This document shows positions 26,450 to 37,015 of a stretch of DNA of 56,154 nt, piece by piece; the first letter of the stretch is position 1; each line of letters begins with the position of its first letter. The translations under genes were made by a program, and so were the position numbers. A model generated the notes under the pieces. The model was not told the DNA's origin and did no database searches. It saw nothing but the letters and a program-made list of their open reading frames with translations. The DNA lies in NCBI GenBank assembly GCA_025937895.1, contig JAICQL010000024.1, positions 1 to 56,154 of the forward strand, given 5' to 3'. The stretch is from Polyangiaceae bacterium. Its GTDB lineage: Bacteria > Myxococcota_A > Polyangia > Polyangiales > Polyangiaceae.

Positions 26450-28492
26450 ATGCTGCCTGGCGGCGTGTACGCCGCTGTACTTCTCGCCGCAGCCTGTGCG
26501 GATGAGGCGGAGCAGCTACCGCTCGCGCTCGCGCCCGCGGTGGAGGAAGGCAAGGTCAGCAGTGAGGCAAGTGAGCTCGAGGGCAGCCCTGCCCCGGACG
26601 TTTCTGCCGCACCTGGTGGCTCGGGTGCTGGGCGCTCAGAGCCAGGTGGTCCCATCGGCGGGCTGGAGCCCGAGCCCGCCCCGCTGGAGCCCGGCGAGGG
26701 CGGCGGCAGCGCCATCGATCCGGGCGCGCCCGCCAGCCCTCTGACCTCGCCGCCGCTGCGCAATCCCGTAACCCTGGCTGACGCGGAGCTCGCCCGCCAG
26801 GCGCTGACCTTGCTCGGTAGCTCGGCGGTCGGCGCCCAGGGCAGCTGTCGCTCCTGCCACTCGCTGGGGCGGCCGACGCTCACCCGCTGGGCACAGCTCA
26901 CCGCGGACTTCTCCACCGCCTGCTTGAGCGATACCCAGCTGGCCAGCGTGGCCGCGGCGGACGCCATGCTCGGCTGCCTGCGCCAGCGCGCCGGTAAACC
27001 CAGCGTCCGCTTCACCCCGCAGAGCTTCGGCATCTACGCCGCCGCCGCTCACCTGCCCTGGTTCAGCTTCGTGTTCGAGCAGGCGTCGCCCGTCGCCTCG
27101 GGCACGGCCACGCACCAGGAGTTCGTGACCCGAGTAGGCATGCCGCTCGCCGGTCAGGCCTGGACCCAGGGCGAGTTCGATGTGGTCGCCGAGTGGTTTG
27201 CGCGGCGCCTGCCGGGGTTGTTCGAGCTGATTCCGGAGGAGCCGGGGGAGCAGTGCGCCGCAGGGCTCGATCCCGAGCTCACTCGCTACGTGGAGGAGCG
27301 CGCAGTGTCCGGCTGGCGCGCGCGCAACGCGCAGGTCCCGCTGCTGATGTATGGCTGTGCCCCGGGGCAGAGCGGCTCCGCGTGCCTGAGCAGCTTGCCC
27401 CGCGCTGGCGAGGGCGCGCTCGGCGTTGGCTGGAGCACGGTGGCGGGCTCGCAGATCCGCATCCTGCACGACAACAGCGAGCTGCCGAGCTTCTACTGGT
27501 CGCGCGCCTCCGCGGATGGCCGCTTCATCGGCGCCGGTGTGCTGGAGCCGGGGGATAACGACGGCTATGGCGGGCAGATCCTCGATCTGGAGGAGCAGCG
27601 CTCGATCGCGGGCGACTTCTCCTATGACGCCACGTTCTTTCCGGACAACTCCGGCTTCTTGATGCAGCAGAGCGGGTTCGGCCGCCCCGTCGCGCTCATC
27701 TGTCCGCAGAGCGTGCTGGCAGAGCAGCCCTACGACATCACCGGTGAAGAGCCGGGCTGCACGCTCTCTGAAGGCGCCTTCGGCCTCTACCAGCAGCCTG
27801 CCAAGTCGCTCGACGGCGAGGATTACCTGGTCGTACACGGCACGTACGAGGCGGACAACGGCGGCTTCTCCCCCGTCTTCACCCAGCCGTCCGCCGCGTT
27901 CGAGGCGCGCAGCGGTCTCGCTCTCACCCCGCTGCTCAACACGGGGGATGGCTTTGCGGTGGGCAACGCCGTGCAGCGGGTCACGCCGCTTCAGGGCGAT
28001 CCGATCCTGTCCCCGTCCGGAGGGCTGCTGGTCCTGCGGGTGAAGGGGCGCGAGTACTCCACGGTGATCAATGGCCAGAACGTGATCGAAGCCGAGCAGA
28101 GCGGCTACGCGCTGTACCGAGTGGCGCAGCAGGCTGGCAGCATCTCCATCCGCGATCTGGGCCGAGTGTGCCTCACCGGCGGTAAGGCCATTTTTTCCTA
28201 CGATGAACGCTGGCTGGTCTTTCACCACTACGTACAGCCGTCGGACGCGCAGGCGCTTGGCTTCAGCGGCCCGGACGATCCGGCCTTTGCCGCGTACCGG
28301 CGCCGCGGTGCCAGCAATCTGATGCTGGTCGATCTGCGGAGCGGAGCCGCGCAGCGCATCACCAGCATGGCGCCGGGGGAGTACGCGGTGTTCCCACACT
28401 TCCGCTCGGACGGCTGGATCTACTTCGTGGTGCGCACCCTGGAGGGCACCGAGTACTTCGCCGCGAGCGACGCAGCCCTCGTGCTCGAGTAG
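26450..28492 (+). CDS. Lipoprotein with CxxCH site and propeller-like C-terminus (paralogue 1)
   Basis: About 680 residues. The hydrophobic start VYAAVLLAAACADE is a lipoprotein leader, though with few basic residues before it, so the start is uncertain. After an acidic Pro/Gly linker, residues about 105-260 hold a cytochrome-c-like region with one heme-attachment motif, C133-R-S-C-H137 (LLGSSAVGAQGSCRSCHSLGRPTLTRW). The rest is repeated beta blocks (SQIRILHDNSELPSFYWSRASADGRF, DATFFPDNSGFLMQQ, GDPILSPSGGLLVLRVKG, KAIFSYDERWLVFHHY, FPHFRSDGWIYFVVRT), like a TolB/WD-type propeller. Closely related to the next gene. Substrate and electron partner unknown. Confidence 0.72.
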   Translation: MLPGGVYAAVLLAAACADEAEQLPLALAPAVEEGKVSSEASELEGSPAPDVSAAPGGSGAGRSEPGGPIGGLEPEPAPLEPGEGGGSAIDPGAPASPLTSPPLRNPVTLADAELARQALTLLGSSAVGAQGSCRSCHSLGRPTLTRWAQLTADFSTACLSDTQLASVAAADAMLGCLRQRAGKPSVRFTPQSFGIYAAAAHLPWFSFVFEQASPVASGTATHQEFVTRVGMPLAGQAWTQGEFDVVAEWFARRLPGLFELIPEEPGEQCAAGLDPELTRYVEERAVSGWRARNAQVPLLMYGCAPGQSGSACLSSLPRAGEGALGVGWSTVAGSQIRILHDNSELPSFYWSRASADGRFIGAGVLEPGDNDGYGGQILDLEEQRSIAGDFSYDATFFPDNSGFLMQQSGFGRPVALICPQSVLAEQPYDITGEEPGCTLSEGAFGLYQQPAKSLDGEDYLVVHGTYEADNGGFSPVFTQPSAAFEARSGLALTPLLNTGDGFAVGNAVQRVTPLQGDPILSPSGGLLVLRVKGREYSTVINGQNVIEAEQSGYALYRVAQQAGSISIRDLGRVCLTGGKAIFSYDERWLVFHHYVQPSDAQALGFSGPDDPAFAAYRRRGASNLMLVDLRSGAAQRITSMAPGEYAVFPHFRSDGWIYFVVRTLEGTEYFAASDAALVLE

Positions 28493-28569
28493 CCCAGCGG
28501 CAGGAATGCCACGCGCGGCGCTACCCTGCCGCGCAAGCCTGTCGCGCTGTCATCGGTTACCCCTCGCGC

Positions 28570-28608
28570 ACATGCCAGCGCGGTGGCAAGACGCCGCAGC
28601 TGGCATGT
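28570..28608. other. Long inverted repeat upstream of paralogue 2
   Basis: ACATGCCAGC (28570-28579) pairs perfectly with GCTGGCATGT (28599-28608). Inside it, GCGG (28580-28583) pairs with CCGC (28594-28597) leaving one bulged A. The stem lies 39 bp before the start of the downstream gene, in the 154-bp gap after paralogue 1. No T-tract follows, so it is not a clear terminator; a leader structure or protein-binding palindrome is possible. Confidence 0.6.
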
Positions 28609-28646
28609 TGCACTGCTGGTTGCTTGCTCGCGCCCGGGGCCGCTGC

Positions 28647-30740
28647 ATGATGGCAAGGATGCGCTGTTCACGCTTCGCGCTCCTTCTCGCGCTGGGCGCG
28701 GCCTGTGACGATGGCACACGCCTGCTGCCCGAGCCCGGCGCAGAGCTGAGCGAGCTGGAGCCCAGTGCCCCCGGTGAGCCCGGCGAGCCCGCCGCTGACC
28801 CGCTCGAGCCTGCGCCGCCGCTGCAGCCAGAGGGCATGGAGCCCCACTCGTCCACGCCGTCCCGACCCGAGCAGCTGCAGAGCGACGGGGCTGCCGCGGA
28901 GCTGCCCTGGACGCCCGGGCCGCCGCTGCGCAACCCGGTGAGCTTGCCCGACGCAGAGCTCGCGCAGCAGGCGCTGGGCTTGCTCGGCAGCGCCGCGGTG
29001 GGTGCATCGGGCAGCTGTCGCTCTTGTCACTCGCTGGGTCGCCCCACACTCACCCGCTGGTCGCAGCTCACGCAAGAGCTCAGCGGGGATTGCCTGGCTC
29101 AGCCCGCGCTGGCGGAGCGTGCCGACGTGGACGCCATGTTCGAGTGCCTGCGCGAGCGCAGCGGCAAGCCGGCAGCGCGCTTCAGCGCGGAGAGCTTCGG
29201 CATCTACGCAGCAGGCCTGCACCTGCCCTGGTTTGGGTTCCTGTTTCAGCACGCCTCGTCGCTCCAGGCTGGCTCTTCCGGTGCCGGACCGGGCGGCACC
29301 ACCAGCCAGGCAGAGCTGGTGGCGCGCGCCGGCATGCCGCGCGCGGGCCAGCCGTGGACGCAGTCCGAGTTCGACGTGGTCGCGGAGTGGTTCGCGCGGC
29401 GCCTGCCGGGGTTGTTCGAGCTCGTGCCCGAGGACGTGGGGGAGAGCTGCACGCCGGGGCTGGATCCACAGCTCGCCGCGCACGTGACGGAGCTGGCAAG
29501 CTCGGGCTGGCGCGCCAGAAACGCGCAAGTACCACTGTTGATGTTCGGCTGTGGCCCGGGGCAGAGCGGCTCGGAGTGCCTGAGCGAGCTGCCTCGCGCC
29601 AGCTCACAGGCTTTTGCTTCCGGGTGGGAGAACGTGGCTGGCTCGCAGATCCGCCTGCTGTACGACAACAGCGAGGCGCCGAGCGCCTTCTGGTCGCGCT
29701 GCTCGGCGGATGGCCGCTACGTCGGCTCGGGCCTGCTCTCGCCCGCCCCCGGCGGCTACAGCGGCCAGATCCTGGATCTGGCGGAGTCTCGGCTGATCGC
29801 CGGCGACTTTGCCTACGACGCCACGTTCTTTCCCGACAACTCCGGCTTCTTGATGCAGCAGGGCGGCTACGACGACGGCAGCGACATCACGCCCACCGAC
29901 GGCTCTGCGCTGAGCGAGGCCGTGGCCATGCTGTGCGAGCAGAGCGTGCTCGGCAACTCGCCCGAGCTGGTCACGGGACAAGAGCCGGAGTGCACCCTGG
30001 TGGGCGGCGCGTTTGGCCTGTACCAGCAGACGGCCAAGTCAGTTGACGGCAGTGACTACTGGGTCGCTCACGGCTCATACCAGAGCGACAATGGCGGCTT
30101 CGCGCCCGTGTTACGGCAGCCCTCCGCCGCCTTCGACAACGACAGCTCCACCACCCTGACGACGCTGCTCAACACGGGCAACGGCTTCGAGCTGGGCAGC
30201 GCCGTGCGCCTGGCCACTCCGCACCAAGGCGATCCCACCCTCTCTCCCTCCGGCAAGCTGCTGGTCTTGCGCGTGAAGGGGCAGGAGTTCAACACCACCG
30301 TCTCCGGCATCGACATCGTCGCCGCCGAGCAGAGCGGCTACGCGCTGTACGCAGTGGAGCCGGCGGAGGATGCAGGGAAGAGCAGCGCGAGCTTGCGCGA
30401 TCTCGGCCGCATCTGCCTGGCGGGCAGCAAGGCCACGTTCTCTTACGACGAGCGCTGGCTGATCTTCCACCGCTACGTGACGGCCGAGGACGCAACCGAG
30501 CTCGGCTTCAGCGGCCCGGACGATCCGGGCTTTGCCGAGTACCTGGAGAGCGGCGCGAGCGACCTGATCCTGGTCGATCTGCTGAGCGGCGCCGCGCAGC
30601 GCATCACCAGCATGCAGCCCGGGCAATACGCGCTGTTCCCCCACTTCCGCTCGGACGGCTGGATCTACTTCGTGGTGCGCACGATCGACGGCGCCGAGTG
30701 GTTCGCCGCCAGCGACGCCGCCCTCGTCCTCGAGCGCTGA
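28647..30740 (+). CDS. Lipoprotein with CxxCH site and propeller-like C-terminus (paralogue 2)
   Basis: About 697 residues starting MMARMRCSRFALLLALGAACDDG, a clear lipoprotein leader. Same architecture as the preceding gene: acidic Pro-rich linker, a region with heme motif C124-R-S-C-H128 (GSCRSCHSLGRPTLTRWSQL), GIYAAGLHLPWFGFLFQHAS, WTQSEFDVVAEWFARRLPGLFELVPED, then propeller-like repeats ending FPHFRSDGWIYFVVRTIDGAEWFAASDAALVLE. Long runs are identical with paralogue 1, so this is a tandem duplication. Differences cluster in the linker and in an insertion near GQDDG-like QGGYDDGSDITPTDG. Confidence 0.75.
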   Translation: MMARMRCSRFALLLALGAACDDGTRLLPEPGAELSELEPSAPGEPGEPAADPLEPAPPLQPEGMEPHSSTPSRPEQLQSDGAAAELPWTPGPPLRNPVSLPDAELAQQALGLLGSAAVGASGSCRSCHSLGRPTLTRWSQLTQELSGDCLAQPALAERADVDAMFECLRERSGKPAARFSAESFGIYAAGLHLPWFGFLFQHASSLQAGSSGAGPGGTTSQAELVARAGMPRAGQPWTQSEFDVVAEWFARRLPGLFELVPEDVGESCTPGLDPQLAAHVTELASSGWRARNAQVPLLMFGCGPGQSGSECLSELPRASSQAFASGWENVAGSQIRLLYDNSEAPSAFWSRCSADGRYVGSGLLSPAPGGYSGQILDLAESRLIAGDFAYDATFFPDNSGFLMQQGGYDDGSDITPTDGSALSEAVAMLCEQSVLGNSPELVTGQEPECTLVGGAFGLYQQTAKSVDGSDYWVAHGSYQSDNGGFAPVLRQPSAAFDNDSSTTLTTLLNTGNGFELGSAVRLATPHQGDPTLSPSGKLLVLRVKGQEFNTTVSGIDIVAAEQSGYALYAVEPAEDAGKSSASLRDLGRICLAGSKATFSYDERWLIFHRYVTAEDATELGFSGPDDPGFAEYLESGASDLILVDLLSGAAQRITSMQPGQYALFPHFRSDGWIYFVVRTIDGAEWFAASDAALVLER

Positions 30741-30780
30741 GCGGGCAGGAAGCTCCGCTCGGGCGCTGCGAGCTGCTCAC

Positions 30781-32385
30781 TCACCAGGCGTACACGCCGC
30801 CGTCGGCGCGCGGCTCCGTGGCGACCGCATATGCACCCTGCGGAAGCCGCCAGATCAGCTGACCGCGACCAAACCCGCTGTCGTTGCTGGCCACCTGCAC
30901 TTCATGGCCGCGCCGCCGCAATGCCTCCAGCACGGCCGGCGCCACCTCGGGCTCGACCGCCACCTGCTTGCCACCCAGCAAGCGGAAACGCGGCGCGTCC
31001 AGCGCAGCCTGCACGTTCAGCCCGTGATCGAGCAGGCTCGAGACCACCTGCAGCTGGCCCTGCGGCTGCATCATCCCGCCCATCACCCCGATCGGCCCGA
31101 TCGGCTCGCCATCGCGCGTGATGAAGCCGGGCATGATGGTGTGGCGCGGGCGCTTCAGCGGCTCGGCCGAGTTGGGCTGATCGCGCTGCAGGCTGAAACA
31201 CGCGGCGCGGTTCTGCATGGCGATGCCGTAGCCGGGCACCACCACGCCGCTGCCAAAGCCCATGAAGTTGGACTGGATGTAGCTGACCATCATGCCGTCA
31301 CGATCGGCCGTGCACAGGTACACGGTGCCGCCGCGCAGCATCCCCTCCAGGCCCGGGCTGCGCGCCTGCTCACCGATCAACGCGCGCCGCGAAGAGATGT
31401 GCTCGGGCGTCAGCCAGCTCTCCACCGGCACGCGCACGTGACGTGGATCCGCGAGCGCCGGCAGCACATCTTCAAATGCCAGCTTGAGCGCCTCGATCTG
31501 CAGGTGCCAGCTGTCTGCGCTGCCGTGCACGGTCGAGCCCAGGTCAAAGCCCTCCAGGATGCTGAGCCCGAGCAGCGTGGTGACCCCCGGGCAGTTGGGC
31601 GGCACCTGCCAGATCTGGTGGCCGCGGTACGTGGAGTCGATCGGCTCCACCCACTCGCTGTGGTGTTGCGCCAGGTCGTCGCTGCGGAGCCAGCCGCCCG
31701 TCGCGCGAGCGTGCGCGATGATGGCCTCCGCCAGCTGCCCCGTGTAGAAGTCATCCACCCCCGCCTCACGCAGCCGGCGCAAGGTGGCGGCGTGGCCCGG
31801 CGCCTGGAAGAGCTGCCCCGCTCGCGGCACCTGGCCCTGCGGAGCAAAGGTCTCCGCCCAGCCCGCCAGCGCCGCATCGCCGCTGCTCAAAAAGCGCTGC
31901 GCCGCCAGCTGCCAGTGGTGTGCCACCACCGGTGAGACGGGAAAGCCCTGCTCCGCGTACTCCAGCGCGGGCCCGATCAGCTGCTCGAAGGGCAAGCGAC
32001 CAAAGCGGCGATGCAGGTCTCGCCAGGCGGCAGGTGCGCCCGGCACGGTCACGCTGGGCCAGCCCAGCTCCGGCACGTCGCGCGCCCCGGCGTCGAGCAG
32101 GGCGCGGGGCTCCGCGGCCGCGGGCCACACCCCGGACCCGTTGAGCGCGCTCAGCTCACCAGCGTGCCAGACGAGCGCAAAGGCGTCGCCGCCGATGCCA
32201 TTGGCCGTCGGCTCGACCACCGTCGAGGCAATGGCCGTGGCCACCGCCGCATCCACCGCATTGCCGCCCGCCTGCAGCATGCGCAGCCCCGCTGCGGCGG
32301 CCAGCGGCTGGCTGGTTGTGACCGCGCCATTGGCAGCCAGCACCACACGGCGGCGAGAGGGATACGGATATTCGTTCAGGCGCAT
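30781..32385 (-). CDS. Gamma-glutamyltransferase-family Ntn hydrolase
   Basis: A 534-residue enzyme that self-cleaves to expose an N-terminal Thr and transfers or hydrolyses gamma-glutamyl groups (as in glutathione). The cleavage site is MLRGGTVYLCTADRDG with T354 as the new N-terminus. Family blocks are present: AANGAVTTSQPLAAAAGLRMLQAGGNAVDAAVA, NGIGGDAFAL, GWPSVTVPGAPAAW, RPRHTIMPGFI, GVMGGMMQPQGQLQV, ALDAPRFR. No signal peptide, so it looks like the cytoplasmic YwrD-type group rather than periplasmic Ggt. The true substrate is open. Confidence 0.88.
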   Translation of the reverse strand: MRLNEYPYPSRRRVVLAANGAVTTSQPLAAAAGLRMLQAGGNAVDAAVATAIASTVVEPTANGIGGDAFALVWHAGELSALNGSGVWPAAAEPRALLDAGARDVPELGWPSVTVPGAPAAWRDLHRRFGRLPFEQLIGPALEYAEQGFPVSPVVAHHWQLAAQRFLSSGDAALAGWAETFAPQGQVPRAGQLFQAPGHAATLRRLREAGVDDFYTGQLAEAIIAHARATGGWLRSDDLAQHHSEWVEPIDSTYRGHQIWQVPPNCPGVTTLLGLSILEGFDLGSTVHGSADSWHLQIEALKLAFEDVLPALADPRHVRVPVESWLTPEHISSRRALIGEQARSPGLEGMLRGGTVYLCTADRDGMMVSYIQSNFMGFGSGVVVPGYGIAMQNRAACFSLQRDQPNSAEPLKRPRHTIMPGFITRDGEPIGPIGVMGGMMQPQGQLQVVSSLLDHGLNVQAALDAPRFRLLGGKQVAVEPEVAPAVLEALRRRGHEVQVASNDSGFGRGQLIWRLPQGAYAVATEPRADGGVYAW

Positions 32386-32514
32386 CGGTAAGGGGCCACG
32401 AGGGCCCCCATGCTACCGCCTTCCCCACCTCCACAACCAGCCCGTCCCCACCAGCTCCCCCACCTGCCCGCTCGAACCCCTTGCCCTGCGCAACCATTGC
32501 GTCATGAGCACAGG

Positions 32515-33333
32515 ATGACGTTCGTTCCCACTGTCAGCCCACCCGCCGTGCTCTCCGCCCGCCCGCGCTGGTTCGTCGTGCGCCAGCTGGGCATGCTGGT
32601 ACGGGACGACGAGGGGCAGCCGCGCCTGCCCGAGCTGGAGGACCTGCCGCGCCTCGGCCTCACCCCGGAGAGCGCGCACTACCTCGGGCAGCTCGATGGC
32701 GAAGACTGCTTCGCGCTGGAGGCGGCCGCGAGCGAGCCCCCCGCGCCCTGGGCCGCACGTAGCCTGCGCAGCCTGTACAGCCAGCTGAATGAGGAGGAGT
32801 TTGCCGTCGCCGGCCGGGCCGTGCAGATCGCCAACTTCTCCGCCACCCATCGCTACTGCGGCGGCTGCGGGCAGCCCACCGCGCGCGACGCGAGCGAGCG
32901 GTGCATGCGCTGCGCGCGCTGCGATCTGGTGTTCTATCCGCGCGTCTCACCGGCCATCATCGTGCTGGTGCGGCGTGGCCCCCAGGCCCTGCTGGCCCGG
33001 GCCGCGCGCTCGACCACCGGCTTCTTCAGCACCCTCGCGGGCTTCGTGGAGCCGGGCGAGTCGCTGGAGCAGACCTTGCACCGCGAGGTCCTGGAAGAGG
33101 TGGGCGTGCACGTGCAGAACGTGCGCTACTTCGGCAGCCAGCCCTGGCCGTTTCCCCACTCCCTGATGGTGGGCTTCACCGCCGAGCACGCCGGCGGCGA
33201 GATCCTGGTGGACGGCAAGGAGATCGCGGAGGCCCGCTGGTTCGATCCGCACTCCTTGCCGCCGGTGCCGCCCAGGATCAGCATCGCGCGCCGGCTGATC
33301 GACGGCTGGCTCGCCGACGTGGGCGCGCTGTAG
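32515..33333 (+). CDS. nudC: NADH/NAD-RNA pyrophosphatase NudC
   Basis: A 272-residue Nudix enzyme that cleaves NAD(H) and removes NAD caps from RNA. The zinc ribbon is C115-x2-C118 and C133-x2-C136 (RYCGGCG, CMRCARCD). The Nudix box GFVEPGESLEQTLHREVLEEVGV spans 176-198. The NudC-specific SQPWPFP is at 208-214, with SLMVGFTAE after it. The ATG at 32515 is chosen because the protein starts there without an unusual N-terminal tail; the open frame reaches 32410. Confidence 0.93.
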   Translation: MTFVPTVSPPAVLSARPRWFVVRQLGMLVRDDEGQPRLPELEDLPRLGLTPESAHYLGQLDGEDCFALEAAASEPPAPWAARSLRSLYSQLNEEEFAVAGRAVQIANFSATHRYCGGCGQPTARDASERCMRCARCDLVFYPRVSPAIIVLVRRGPQALLARAARSTTGFFSTLAGFVEPGESLEQTLHREVLEEVGVHVQNVRYFGSQPWPFPHSLMVGFTAEHAGGEILVDGKEIAEARWFDPHSLPPVPPRISIARRLIDGWLADVGAL

Positions 33334-33376
33334 CAGTCGCTTGCAGCGCCGCAGCCGTCATGGCAGCTCTGCCCGC

Positions 33377-34606
<1,230 letters not shown>

Positions 34607-34620
34607 CGCCGCGGAGCCGC

Positions 34621-36831
34621 TCAAGCCTCCAGCCAGACACTCCGCTCCGGGCCGTCGAGGCCCGCGGTGAGCCGGAACTCTCCCGGCTCCGTCACCCGCC
34701 GTAGCTCGCGATCGAGCAACGAGAACTTCTCTGCTGCCAGCCGGAAGCTCACCGTCTGGCTCTGCCCCGGCTGCAGCGATACCCGCGTGAACGCCGCCAG
34801 CTGCCGCACCGGGCGGGTGATGCTGGCATACACGTCGCGCAGAAAGAGCAGCACGATGTCCTCGCCGGCGCACGCGCCGGTGTTCGTCACGTCGAGCTCC
34901 ACCGATAGCTCCTGACCTAGCTTCGCTCGCTCCACACAGCGCAGCTCCGAATACGCAAACTGCGTGTAGCTCAGCCCGTGCCCGAAGCGAAATAGCGGCT
35001 CCGACGACGAGAAGCGCAGCCGGCCACGATGATGCGCCGAGGGCCTGTGGTCGTAGCTCGCGCCCAGGTGCCCCACCGAGCGCGGCACGGTCATGGGCAA
35101 CCGCCCCGAGGGGTTCTGTTTGCCGAACAGCACCTCGGCGATGGCTGTGCCACCCAGCATGCCGGGCTCCCAGGCCTCCAGCACGGCTGCCGCATGCTCC
35201 ACCAGCCACTCCGATGCGATCGGCGCGCCGTTGATCAGCACCACGATGAGCGGCTTGCCCAGCGCGTGCAGCCGGCGCATCAGCTCCAGCTGCCGCCCCG
35301 GCGGCTCGAGCGAGACGCGATCCACGTTCTCCCCGCTGGTGCGCTGGGGGTTGAAGCGCAGCGAGTTCTCGCCCAGCGCCAGCACCACCACGTCGCAGCT
35401 CGCCGCTGCCGCCACCGCTGCCTCGATCTGGGCGTCGCTGATGGCGGCGATCGGCCCCGTCTCCACGTGCTCTACCGCCACCCCGGGCGGCGCCTCGCGC
35501 TGCAGCCCCTGCAGCACGGTAACGACGTTGGTCTCCGGCTGGAAGCGCACCCAGTCACCCAGGATGCTCTGGTCGTTCGCGTCCGGGCCCGTCAGCAGCA
35601 CACGGCGCACGCCCGCGAGCGGCAGGCTGCCGTCGTTCTTCAGCAGCACCAGCGACTTGCGCGCGGCCTCCAGCGCCAGCGCCAGGTGCTCGGGGCAGCA
35701 CACCACCTGCCGGATGCGCTCCGGGTCCGAGTAGCGGCGCTCGAACAGCCCCAGCTGGAGCTTGGCCTGCAAGATGGGCCGCACCGCCTGATCGATGCGC
35801 TCGAGCGGTATCTTGCCCTCCAGCACCTGGGCGCGCACGCTCTCGAAGAACTCGCCGCCGTGCATGTGCATGTCGATGCCGGCCAGCACCGCCAGCCGAT
35901 CCGCCTCGGCGCGCGTCTCGGCGATGAAGTGCACACTGCGCAGCCGCTCGATGTCCAGCCAGTCGCTGACCACGAAGCCGCCAAAGCCCCACTGCTCGCG
36001 CAGCCGATAGGTGAGCAGCCGCTCGTCGGCGTGACACGGCACGCCGGCCACCTCGTTGTGCGCCGGCATCAGCGTGAACACCCCCGCCGCCACCGAGCGC
36101 TCGAACGGCGGATGATACAGCTCCTCGAGCGTGCGCTCCGAGAGCTCCGAGGGCGCACCGTTCAGACCGTTGTTCGGCACGCCGCCCGCCACCAGGTGTT
36201 TGGCGCAGGCCAGCACCTCGTGCTCGCCGGAAAAATCCCGGCCCTGATAGCCCTGCACCATGGCCACCCCCAGCTCCGCCACGAGCAGCGGATCCTCGCC
36301 GAAGGTCTCCGTGGTGCGGCCCCAGCGCGGATCACGCACCACGTCCACGTTCGGCGAGAAGGTCCAGTGAAAGCCGGTCACCCGCATCTCGCGCGCCGTG
36401 ACCTGCGCGATGCGGCGCGCCAGCTCCGGGTCGAAGGCAGAGGCAAAGCTGATCGGCGACGGAAAGATGGTGGCCGCTGGCAGATCCATGCCGTGGCCAT
36501 GGATGGCGTCGGTGCCGATCAAGAGCGGGATGCCGAGCCGCGTGCGAGCCGCCACCTCCTGCAGGAAGTTCGCCTCCAGCGCGCCGGGTACCTTCAGGAA
36601 GGAGCCCACCCGACCGCTCTCGATCAGCTGCACCTTGTCGGCCAGCGCCAGCGCGTAGCCCACCACCTCATCGGCGTTCTCCGCCGTGGGCGAGCTGGTC
36701 TCCCCCACGTACTGGCACATCTGCCCGATCTTCTCGTCCAGGCTCAGCTGCGCGAGCAGCAGCTCCACGCGCTGCGCCACCGATAGCGACGTATCCAGGT
36801 AGCTCGGCTCCGCTCGATGATTTGAGTCCAA
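34621..36831 (-). CDS. Glycoside hydrolase family 3 beta-glucosidase
   Basis: A 736-residue GH3 enzyme that releases terminal beta-linked glucose (or xylose). Barrel domain: LDEKIGQMCQYVG, GTDAIHGHGMDLPAATIFPSPI, FSPNVDVVRDPRWGRTTETFGEDP, CAKHLVAGG, with nucleophile D290 in GGFVVSDWLDIERL. The second domain starts near SLVLLKNDGSLPL and carries VLLTGPDANDQSILGDW. The C-terminal fibronectin-III-like domain has RFGHGLSYTQFAYSEL and VELDVTNTGACAGEDIVLLFLRD. No signal peptide visible, so cytosolic or leaderless. All parts are full length. Confidence 0.93.
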   Translation of the reverse strand: MDSNHRAEPSYLDTSLSVAQRVELLLAQLSLDEKIGQMCQYVGETSSPTAENADEVVGYALALADKVQLIESGRVGSFLKVPGALEANFLQEVAARTRLGIPLLIGTDAIHGHGMDLPAATIFPSPISFASAFDPELARRIAQVTAREMRVTGFHWTFSPNVDVVRDPRWGRTTETFGEDPLLVAELGVAMVQGYQGRDFSGEHEVLACAKHLVAGGVPNNGLNGAPSELSERTLEELYHPPFERSVAAGVFTLMPAHNEVAGVPCHADERLLTYRLREQWGFGGFVVSDWLDIERLRSVHFIAETRAEADRLAVLAGIDMHMHGGEFFESVRAQVLEGKIPLERIDQAVRPILQAKLQLGLFERRYSDPERIRQVVCCPEHLALALEAARKSLVLLKNDGSLPLAGVRRVLLTGPDANDQSILGDWVRFQPETNVVTVLQGLQREAPPGVAVEHVETGPIAAISDAQIEAAVAAAASCDVVVLALGENSLRFNPQRTSGENVDRVSLEPPGRQLELMRRLHALGKPLIVVLINGAPIASEWLVEHAAAVLEAWEPGMLGGTAIAEVLFGKQNPSGRLPMTVPRSVGHLGASYDHRPSAHHRGRLRFSSSEPLFRFGHGLSYTQFAYSELRCVERAKLGQELSVELDVTNTGACAGEDIVLLFLRDVYASITRPVRQLAAFTRVSLQPGQSQTVSFRLAAEKFSLLDRELRRVTEPGEFRLTAGLDGPERSVWLEA

Positions 36832-36862
36832 AACGGGGCCGACGATACCCTGCCCTCAGGCT

Positions 36863-36900
36863 CGGCTCAAACCCGGCGGCCCGGCTCGAACCCGGGCGCA
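36863..36900. repeat. 19-bp tandem duplication between GH3 and ilvH
   Basis: CGGCTCAAACCCGGCGGCC (36863-36881) is followed directly by CGGCTCGAACCCGGGCGCA (36882-36900). A GC-rich inverted repeat GCGGCGCC / GGCGCCGC (36965-36972 / 36983-36990) lies in the same 184-bp gap, downstream of ilvH; it has no T-tract, so a terminator is only possible. Confidence 0.5.
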
Positions 36901-37015
36901 CCGACTCCACGGGCACGCCGCTACCGCCGGAGTGTCCGCTTCCGCTCCTGCGCAAGGGCCTCGCGCGGCGCCACCGCCTGGCGGCGCCGCGGCCCTCCGC
37001 TGGCCTCCGCGCGGC

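Noticed and set aside
36965..36990. GC-rich inverted repeat after ilvH as intrinsic terminator
   Set aside because: No T-run follows on the minus strand, and such palindromes are frequent at this GC content.
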